Shown here: one piece after another, positions 1-4,806 of the stretch
Numbering within the stretch: position 1 is the stretch's first letter
Layout of the letters: each line of letters begins with the position of its first letter
NCBI GenBank assembly: GCA_902796525.1
Contig: CADBPB010000144.1
Coordinates: 1-6,386, forward strand
Length of the DNA stretch: 6,386 nucleotides
Direction of reading: 5' to 3'
DNA from: an uncultured Erysipelotrichaceae bacterium
GTDB taxonomy: Bacteria > Bacillota_I > Bacilli_A > Erysipelotrichales > Erysipelotrichaceae
Program-made: the position numbers and the translations under genes
Notes under the pieces: generated by a model
The model's input: the letters and a program-made list of their open reading frames with translations, nothing else
Database searches by the model: none
What the model was told of the DNA's origin: nothing

Positions 1-250
1 GCTGAAGGACGGCGAAGTCACCTGGGCCGATCTGGCCAGCGGCAACAATGTCACCGAGGAACAGGCGCGCAAGCTTTGCGACGACAATGAAGTCACCTAT
101 GAGATCAAATATATGTACGACGGAAGCCGTCCGAACGGTTCCGTCGTCTATGCGGAACGCTGGGACAATCTTACGGTCAAGGCAGGCACCTATCTGCCGC
201 AGGATATCATCCTGTATGTCTATATCAACGATCTCAGCATGAAACCTTGA
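1..250 (+). CDS. C-terminal end of a protein with a PASTA-like domain (5' partial)
   Basis: The frame reading from base 2 is open to a TGA at 248-250 and gives the last 82 residues of a protein that begins before the window. The visible piece has the order expected of a PASTA domain: a helix-like stretch (VTEEQARKLC), a beta strand (VTYEIKYMY), a G-S-V-V-Y strand, then a turn and a closing strand (DIILYVYIND). PASTA domains are extracytoplasmic modules found in penicillin-binding proteins, PknB-type kinases and some surface proteins. The match is by pattern only and the domain is atypical, without the usual proline-rich start. The stop is 14 bases before the ATG of an ABC permease, so the two are probably co-transcribed and this protein may be an extracellular partner of that transporter. 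Codon use matches the neighbours. What lies N-terminal cannot be known from here. Confidence 0.6.
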   Translation, partial: LKDGEVTWADLASGNNVTEEQARKLCDDNEVTYEIKYMYDGSRPNGSVVYAERWDNLTVKAGTYLPQDIILYVYINDLSMKP

Positions 251-258
251 TAAGGAGG
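251..258 (+). promoter_or_regulatory. Shine-Dalgarno site deciding the permease start
   Basis: TAAGGAGG lies six bases before the ATG at 265. A TTG at 247 is in the same frame but sits upstream of this site and overlaps the previous stop codon, so the ATG at 265 is the real start. Confidence 0.85.
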
Positions 259-264
259 TTTATT

Positions 265-1884
265 ATGAATTTTATCAAACGGGCAATCAAGAACGTTACC
301 AGAAAACCGTCAAAGTCGGTCCTGCTGATCCTGACCTTTTTCCTGATCGGCAATCTGGTCATCATCGGCCTGGGCGTATCGAACGCCGCGGAAAGCGCCA
401 AGATCCTGACCAGACAGAAGATGCGGGCGGTCGTCACTTACAAGATCGACTACGACAAGATCAACCAGTACGTCATGCAGCTGACGGACGAAGACGAGAT
501 CAACAAGTTCTACGAGAACTATCCGAGAGTGAAACTGGCGGACGTCGCCTTGCTGCTGCAGGACGAACGGGTTAAGACGGCCAACGCGGTCAATACCAAC
601 ATGTGGTACAGCGACAGGGAAAACAGTCTGGATTTCGTTCATCTGAACAACCAGGCGGAAGAGAATATGGGCCAGAACGGCCAGTCCTGCTGGTACGATG
701 AGAACAACGTGGAGCATTGCGAGATCTATAAGGAACCTTATTTCCTGATCAAAGGAAACATGTTCCCGAGCATGATTGAATTCGAAGACGGGGAATACCA
801 GATCGTCAGCGGACGTTTCTATACGCAGCAGGAAATCGACAATGCGGACATGGTTTGTCTTGTTTCCGAGAATCTGGCAGCCCTCAACGGCATCACGATC
901 GGCGATACGATCAATCTGGCGAATTCGAATTATTCGACATGGATGGAGGAGTTCGGAGCCACGCAAGAAGATCTGGAAAACAGTTTCGAAGTCATCGGCA
1001 TCTTCTCCCATAACAATCCGATCAATCCGGATGCGCCGAATTTCAATTACATGTATCCTTACCAGAACCCTGACAACATGATCTTCATGCCTTCGACCGC
1101 CGAATACATGGCGCAGCTTACGCTGTCGCAGAAAGAGTGGGATCACTATTCCCAGATGTATCCGGAAGAAAGCTATTACAGCGAAGACAAGCGTCCGAGC
1201 ATGGAAAACATGGAAGAGAATCTCTACATCGAGAACGTGACGCTGCTGCTGGATGATCCGATGAATGTCGAACCGTTCGTAGAAGAGCATCAGAATTCTC
1301 TCTCGCAGTTCACTTCCCTGGATGCCAACAACGAAGAATTCAACAAGCTGGCGAAGCCGCTGGATACCCTGAGCATCTATGCGAACTTCATCGTCTGGCT
1401 GGTGCTGATCAATGCCATCGTCATCATCACGCTGGTTACGGCACTGACGCTGAAGACCAGGGAATACGAGATCGGCGTCCTGCTTTCTGTCGGTGCCAGC
1501 AAGCTGAAGGTCATCGGGCAGTTCTTCATCGAACTGGCGATCGTGGCAGTCATCGGCTTTACGCTGTCCATCGTATCGGGAAGCCTGATCGCAAAGTCTC
1601 TGGGCAACAAGGTGCTGGAATATCAGATCGCTTCCAGCGACATCAATGAAAACGGCAATGGCGGTCTTTACTACCCTTATGACGGATTCGATCCGTGGAG
1701 CACGGACTACTCTACGGATATCACATTGGATGACCTGATCAGCGAATACGAAGTGAAGATCTCTCCGCTGATCATCGCCGAGATCTATGTGCTGGGACTG
1801 GGGATCGTATTCATTTCGGTCATCATCCCGTCCTTCATGATCATGCGCTACAATCCGAAGAAGATCCTGATGAATCAGAACTAG
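265..1884 (+). CDS. MacB/FtsX-type ABC transporter permease
   Basis: This 539-residue membrane protein has the four-helix layout of the MacB/FtsX class. TM1 is near residues 18-40, a large extracytoplasmic domain follows (about 41-370), then TM2 (about 371-395), TM3 (about 417-443) and TM4 (about 502-527). Between TM2 and TM3 is the typical cytoplasmic coupling stretch KTREYEIGVLLSVGASK, and the tail ends in YNPKKILM, as is common in this family. Such permeases use ATP hydrolysis in the cytoplasm to move their outer domain rather than pump substrate across the bilayer. The ATPase gene follows nine bases later, and the TAG stop overlaps its SD site. Two features are unusual: an acidic, aromatic loop of about 58 residues between TM3 and TM4, where the family normally has a short loop, and a close cysteine pair (Cys142, Cys152) in the outer domain. 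The substrate cannot be deduced. Confidence 0.9.
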   Translation: MNFIKRAIKNVTRKPSKSVLLILTFFLIGNLVIIGLGVSNAAESAKILTRQKMRAVVTYKIDYDKINQYVMQLTDEDEINKFYENYPRVKLADVALLLQDERVKTANAVNTNMWYSDRENSLDFVHLNNQAEENMGQNGQSCWYDENNVEHCEIYKEPYFLIKGNMFPSMIEFEDGEYQIVSGRFYTQQEIDNADMVCLVSENLAALNGITIGDTINLANSNYSTWMEEFGATQEDLENSFEVIGIFSHNNPINPDAPNFNYMYPYQNPDNMIFMPSTAEYMAQLTLSQKEWDHYSQMYPEESYYSEDKRPSMENMEENLYIENVTLLLDDPMNVEPFVEEHQNSLSQFTSLDANNEEFNKLAKPLDTLSIYANFIVWLVLINAIVIITLVTALTLKTREYEIGVLLSVGASKLKVIGQFFIELAIVAVIGFTLSIVSGSLIAKSLGNKVLEYQIASSDINENGNGGLYYPYDGFDPWSTDYSTDITLDDLISEYEVKISPLIIAEIYVLGLGIVFISVIIPSFMIMRYNPKKILMNQN

Positions 1885-1893
1885 GAGGTCCAT

Positions 1894-2568
1894 ATGTCAG
1901 CAATCTTAGAATTAGAAAACCTGAATTATTCCTATATCGATGGCGGCTACGAGCGTCAGATCCTCCAGGATCTATCCTACAGTTTTGAAGAGAAGCAGTT
2001 CTATACGATCCTCGGTCCGTCCGGTTCCGGCAAGACGACCCTATTATCGCTGGTGGCGGGACTGGATACGCCGAAAAGCGGCAGGATCCTGTTTGAAGGG
2101 AAGGATATCACGGAGATCGGTCTGCACAAGTACAGAAGGAACGACATCTCCATCGTCTTCCAGCAGTATAACCTGATCTCCTATCTGACGGCACTGGAAA
2201 ACGTCCTGCTGGCCATGTCCGAGACGGACAACGAACTGCCCAAGGACCGCAAGAACGTGGCCTACAACCTGCTGGAACGCTTCGGCATCGTCTCCAGCAA
2301 GGCGGACCGTCTGGTCAACCAGCTTTCCGGCGGCGAACAGCAGCGTGTGGCGATCGCCCGCTCGCTTGCCAGCAACGTGAATCTCATCTTTGCGGATGAG
2401 CCGACCGGCAACCTGGATACGGCGACCGAGAAGGAGATCATCGGCATCTTCAAGGATCTCGCCCACGAATACGGCAAGACCATCATCGTCGTCACGCACT
2501 CTGATTCGGTCAGTTCCATGTCCGACCAGCGGGTACTGCTCAAAGACGGAAAACTGACGAAACTATAG
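1894..2568 (+). CDS. ABC transporter ATP-binding protein, MacB/LolD/FtsE type
   Basis: This 224-residue nucleotide-binding subunit has every catalytic motif. Walker A GPSGSGKT is at 41-48, the Q-loop (FQQYNL) has Gln90, the signature LSGGEQQR is at 144-151, Walker B with Asp168-Glu169 runs into PTGNLD, and the H-loop His202 is in VTHSD. The length and the ADEPTGNLD block are typical of the MacB/LolD/FtsE group, which pairs with FtsX-type permeases. It therefore hydrolyses ATP on the cytoplasmic face to power the permease encoded just upstream. The ATG at 1894 has AGGAGG five bases before it (1883-1888), overlapping the permease stop, which implies coupled translation. A homodimer of this protein with two permease copies would be the expected complex. 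It is the last gene of its operon, with a terminator starting seven bases after the stop. No defects seen. Confidence 0.95.
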   Translation: MSAILELENLNYSYIDGGYERQILQDLSYSFEEKQFYTILGPSGSGKTTLLSLVAGLDTPKSGRILFEGKDITEIGLHKYRRNDISIVFQQYNLISYLTALENVLLAMSETDNELPKDRKNVAYNLLERFGIVSSKADRLVNQLSGGEQQRVAIARSLASNVNLIFADEPTGNLDTATEKEIIGIFKDLAHEYGKTIIVVTHSDSVSSMSDQRVLLKDGKLTKL

Positions 2569-2574
2569 AAACAA

Positions 2575-2600
2575 AAAAAGGATCCATGCGGATCCTTTTT
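2575..2600. terminator. Bidirectional intrinsic terminator between convergent genes
   Basis: The arms 2575-2585 and 2590-2600 (AAAAAGGATCC and its complement) pair perfectly over 11 bases around the tetraloop ATGC. The A-run and T-run supply a U-tract on both strands, so the same hairpin can end the ABC operon on the plus strand and the 198-residue gene on the minus strand, whose stop is at 2618. The GC part of the stem is short (GGATCC), so termination efficiency may be moderate. Confidence 0.85.
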
Positions 2601-2617
2601 GTTACGAAATCTCTTTA

Positions 2618-3214
2618 TTATTCTTTCGGTTCCTCGGCAGGCGCTTCCGGCTGTTCTTCGACCGCTTTTCTGGCCTGTTCGATCTCTTCGGTATTCAGGA
2701 CTTTCTTCAGACCTTCGACGCCTTTTTCGGCGATATTGACGGTCTTGATCTTGGCCTTGTCGATCGCTTCCTTGACTTCCGGTCTCTCGAAGAATTCATT
2801 GATCTTCTTGTTGATCTCGCTCAGGAATTCCGCCGTCTTCTTCAGAGCTTCCGATTCCTTGATGTTATCGAAAACGTTCATGATGTCATTGCTGGCGTCA
2901 TCCAGAGTCTTTTCCGGTTCTTCCTTCTTCTTCGTCAGTTCCTGAACCTTCTCTCTGGTAAAATCAACGGCTTCCATCGATTTCGCTTTGACTTTATCCA
3001 GGAATTCATCCAGCTTTTCATCTTCCTTGACATTGATGATGACTGTTCTCACTTTTTCAATCGAAGATTTGATCGCTTCTTCCGTTCTTTCAACTAATGC
3101 TTTGGCTTTTTCCTTGCCTTCTTCATCAAGCTTATCGATCTCTCCAGCCAGATCATCTTCCAGTTCCTTGACCTGAGATTCCATTTCTTTTACAGTATCT
3201 TCAAATTTGCTCAT
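2618..3214 (-). CDS. Charged all-helical (coiled-coil/amphipathic) protein of unknown function
   Basis: This 198-residue protein is not recognised. It is rich in Glu, Lys, Asp and Ala, has no Cys, Trp, Tyr or His, no signal peptide and no membrane segment, so it should be a soluble, mostly helical cytoplasmic protein. The N-terminus (FEDTVKEMESQVKELEDDL) has heptad-like spacing suited to a coiled coil. Three stretches start with a KAK triplet (near residues 36, 76 and 153, the last as DKAKIK) and are followed by similar amphipathic helices, suggesting weak internal repeats as in phasin-like or apolipoprotein-like proteins. It ends in a Pro/Glu-rich tail (EEQPEAPAEEPKE). The ATG at 3214 is chosen because AAGGAGG lies eight bases upstream; the in-frame TTG at 3220 is too close to that site. 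It is a single-gene unit, divergent from the XpaC operon and convergent with the ABC operon. Confidence 0.8.
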   Translation of the reverse strand: MSKFEDTVKEMESQVKELEDDLAGEIDKLDEEGKEKAKALVERTEEAIKSSIEKVRTVIINVKEDEKLDEFLDKVKAKSMEAVDFTREKVQELTKKKEEPEKTLDDASNDIMNVFDNIKESEALKKTAEFLSEINKKINEFFERPEVKEAIDKAKIKTVNIAEKGVEGLKKVLNTEEIEQARKAVEEQPEAPAEEPKE

Positions 3215-3221
3215 ATCCAAT

Positions 3222-3230
3222 ACCTCCTTA
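3222..3230 (-). promoter_or_regulatory. Shine-Dalgarno site deciding the start of the 198-residue gene
   Basis: On the minus strand TAAGGAGGT precedes the coding region. Spacing from GGAGG to the ATG at 3214 is eight bases, which is ideal, but only two bases to the alternative TTG at 3220. The ATG is therefore the start. Confidence 0.8.
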
Positions 3231-3236
3231 ACATAT

Positions 3237-3267
3237 ATTATAACTAAAATGAAAAGGACTATGCCTA
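3237..3267 (-). promoter_or_regulatory. Probable promoter of the 198-residue gene
   Basis: On the minus strand a perfect TATAAT lies at 3242-3237. The best upstream box is TAGGCA at 3267-3262 (four of six matches to TTGACA), with a long 19-base spacer. The predicted start near 3230 would give a leader of about 16 bases that begins at the SD site. A weaker alternative -10, TATACT at 3277-3272, would give a longer leader. The -10 is convincing; the -35 is not. Confidence 0.5.
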
Positions 3268-3284
3268 TTTTAGTATAAAATTAG
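3244..3284. repeat. TAAAAT/ATTTTA inverted repeats in the divergent promoter region
   Basis: CTAAAAT (3244-3250) and ATTTTAG (3267-3273) are perfect complements. The hairpin can be extended inward by AGG (3255-3257) and CCT (3264-3266), leaving a GAAA bulge. ATTTTAG is also part of a second dyad with TAAAATTAG (3276-3284; the left arm CTATTTTA lacks one base). The three related units lie between two divergent genes, near the candidate -10 boxes. They could be operator half-sites, but the region is AT-rich enough for chance repeats. Confidence 0.35.
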
Positions 3285-3305
3285 CACACTTTTATTATTC
3301 TATGA

Positions 3306-3314
3306 TGATATAAT
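3306..3314 (+). promoter_or_regulatory. Extended -10 promoter of the XpaC operon
   Basis: TGATATAAT is a perfect extended -10 (TGn plus TATAAT at 3309-3314). No good -35 lies 16-18 bases upstream; the nearest resemblance, TTAGCA at 3281-3286, is 22 bases away. Extended -10 promoters do not need a strong -35. Counting seven bases from the end of the hexamer puts the transcript start near 3321, four bases before the ATG at 3325. Confidence 0.6.
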
Positions 3315-3324
3315 TATTAATGCT

Positions 3325-4290
3325 ATGAGAAGAAGACGCGGTGGATTTGGCATATTCGGTTTTATCTTGTTTATCATGATGTTCGATCTGATCGATTACG
3401 GAATCGACCTGCTTTATTATTTCATGCCGCTGATCGTATTCGGACTGGTCGGCTTCGGTTTTGCGAAACTGTTCCAGAACCTGTTCGGCATCGGCAGCAT
3501 GCAGCAGAGAAGGAATGTAAGGAATACAACGTATACACAGAGCAGTGTCCGTAATCCGAAACTCAACAGCATTGATAGAGTATTCAGTGACTACTATAAG
3601 CACAATGTTTCTTTCGTACTGTTCGATGATGTTTCTTTGTCAACGAAATCAGGAACATACAGCACGGTAGACAATCTTTATGTCTGCTACAAGGATGAGA
3701 AGATCTGTCAGCTTTCCGAGCTGAAGAAGACGTATCCGGGAGCGTATGAGAAGATCATCGAAGCGATGGCCAAGGTCACGAAGAGAGACCTTAAGGTGAT
3801 GGCGGAAGCCGGCAAGAAGAAGGAAGAAACAAAGAAGGACAAGAAGGAAGAGAAGAAAAAGAATTCCTTCTCTCAGGCAGAAGAATTCATCGACAAGATC
3901 AACGGCCTGAACAAGGACCTGAACAACGAGGAAGTCACCAACGGTCTGTACCAGACCTGCGATCTTCTGAAGCAGATCGATGTCGTCGACCGCGAAGACG
4001 GTACGGTCGATCCGAAGCTGAACAAGCTGTACGAATACTACCTGCCGATCCTGGAAGGCATCCTTACCGATTACAAGCGTCTTTCCGATTCCCCGATCAA
4101 GGGCGATGAATTCAAGAAATGCGAGACGCAGCTGGTCAAGACGATCAAGCTGATCAATGAAGCGCTGAAGATCATCTACAATTCGCTGCATGAAGCGGAT
4201 TACATGAATCTCAATGCGGATATCAATACGCTGCAGTCTCTGCTGAAACAGGATGGATATGTGGAAACTCCATTCAACAAGGAGGATTAG
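3325..4290 (+). CDS. XpaC-family (5-bromo-4-chloroindolyl phosphate hydrolysis) membrane-anchored protein
   Basis: This 321-residue protein starts with a basic tip (MRRRRGG) and two hydrophobic segments (about 8-25 and 30-50), predicted to form a hairpin with both ends in the cytoplasm. A middle part (about 85-165) is of mixed character and unrecognised. It is followed by a Lys/Glu-rich linker (about 161-182) and a helical C-terminal domain (about 185-321). That last domain has the XpaC-family hallmarks: KLxxYYYLP-like KLYEYYLPILEGIL (Tyr238-Tyr239-Leu-Pro), a YKRL helix, a helix LVKTIKLINEALKIIYNSL, and a closing segment with a DINTL...LLKQDGY pattern. XpaC was named for a dye-phosphate phenotype and its true activity is unknown; it is often encoded next to telA and linked to membrane or toxic-anion stress. 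The next gene follows at two bases, with its SD inside this gene. No SD precedes this ATG, and no better start with an SD is seen upstream. The family call rests on remembered pattern. Confidence 0.75.
   Translation: MRRRRGGFGIFGFILFIMMFDLIDYGIDLLYYFMPLIVFGLVGFGFAKLFQNLFGIGSMQQRRNVRNTTYTQSSVRNPKLNSIDRVFSDYYKHNVSFVLFDDVSLSTKSGTYSTVDNLYVCYKDEKICQLSELKKTYPGAYEKIIEAMAKVTKRDLKVMAEAGKKKEETKKDKKEEKKKNSFSQAEEFIDKINGLNKDLNNEEVTNGLYQTCDLLKQIDVVDREDGTVDPKLNKLYEYYLPILEGILTDYKRLSDSPIKGDEFKKCETQLVKTIKLINEALKIIYNSLHEADYMNLNADINTLQSLLKQDGYVETPFNKED
4279..4285 (+). promoter_or_regulatory. Shine-Dalgarno site of the 170-residue gene, inside the XpaC gene end
   Basis: AAGGAGG lies within the last codons of the XpaC-family gene, seven bases before the ATG at 4293. 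This points to coupled translation of the two genes and contrasts with the first and third genes of the operon, which lack a well-placed site. Confidence 0.8.
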
Positions 4291-4292
4291 AC

Positions 4293-4805
4293 ATGGCGGA
4301 TAAACAGATCGATATGTTCGAACTCGTGAAGGAAGTCGAGAAGCAGCAGCTGCGTAACGTCGATGATGTTTTCAGCAGCCTAGATTCTTTGAAGAACGAA
4401 GACATGTCGACGGTACAGCAGGAGACCCCGCGCTATACGAACACGACGGAAGTCAAAAGAGTAAGCAAGCCGGGTCTGCCGGAGAATATCGGACCGTACG
4501 ATACCCGTTTCGAGGCGTTCAAAGGGATTGTCGAGCACGTCTCTTACGGAACCATCGATGTTAACAACTACATCGAGGGTCACAAGACCGCTTTGGAGAA
4601 ATACTTCAAGGATGCATACGAGAATGCCAAGGATCTCTATGTCGTCGAAGGCAGAGTCAATGACGAGATCGCCAGATATACTTCGAGGACGCATCTCTAT
4701 GAGAAGGGCTATTACGACGGACTGCTGTATGTCTACAACGCGCTGAAGAAGTCCAAGGAACTGCTGATGGGCAAACTCAACAAGGAGATCACGAAGAACT
4801 TATAA
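4293..4805 (+). CDS. Small helical protein of unknown function in the XpaC/AAA+ operon
   Basis: This 170-residue protein is not recognised. It has no signal peptide, no membrane segment and no Cys. The N-terminal third (about 1-65) is polar and probably flexible (VQQETPRYTNTTEVKRVSKP). The rest is likely a compact helical bundle, rich in Tyr and charged residues (YFKDAYENAKDLYVVEGRVN, then THLYEKGYYDGLLYVYNALK). It is wedged between a membrane-anchored XpaC protein and a double AAA+ protein, with a two-base gap before it and a one-base gap after it. This tight packing suggests its product works in a complex with both, perhaps as an adaptor or substrate selector; that is inference from position only. 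It is too short for TelA and does not resemble it, although telA is the gene most often seen beside xpaC. Confidence 0.8.
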   Translation: MADKQIDMFELVKEVEKQQLRNVDDVFSSLDSLKNEDMSTVQQETPRYTNTTEVKRVSKPGLPENIGPYDTRFEAFKGIVEHVSYGTIDVNNYIEGHKTALEKYFKDAYENAKDLYVVEGRVNDEIARYTSRTHLYEKGYYDGLLYVYNALKKSKELLMGKLNKEITKNL

Positions 4806-4806
4806 T

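Noticed and set aside
310..1893. A 527-codon open frame on the minus strand opposite the permease
   Set aside because: It mirrors the codon bias of the true gene, which hardly uses TTA, CTA and TCA codons. The translation is Arg/Asp/Gln/Val-rich with no motif, and the plus strand has clear ABC permease features.
2586..2945. A plus-strand frame of 119 codons, rich in Ser/Leu/Phe, opposite the helical gene
   Set aside because: It begins inside the terminator hairpin, has no SD, and is the complement of a Lys/Glu-rich gene that has a good SD and promoter.
3244..3273. The CTAAAAT...ATTTTAG hairpin as an intrinsic terminator or riboswitch
   Set aside because: The stem is AT-rich with a bulge and no T-run follows; it sits between promoters rather than after a gene, and no riboswitch consensus is seen.
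3320..3328. A two-codon reading frame (ATG CTA TGA) overlapping the XpaC start
   Set aside because: It could in principle act as a reinitiation element, but it has no SD and such triplets are expected by chance in this AT-rich stretch.
3295..3603. A minus-strand frame of 102 codons across the intergenic region
   Set aside because: It starts inside the XpaC gene and runs over its promoter; no SD and no recognisable product.
4293..4805. Identity as TelA, expected beside XpaC
   Set aside because: TelA proteins are about twice as long and have a different helical pattern; nothing in this sequence supports it.
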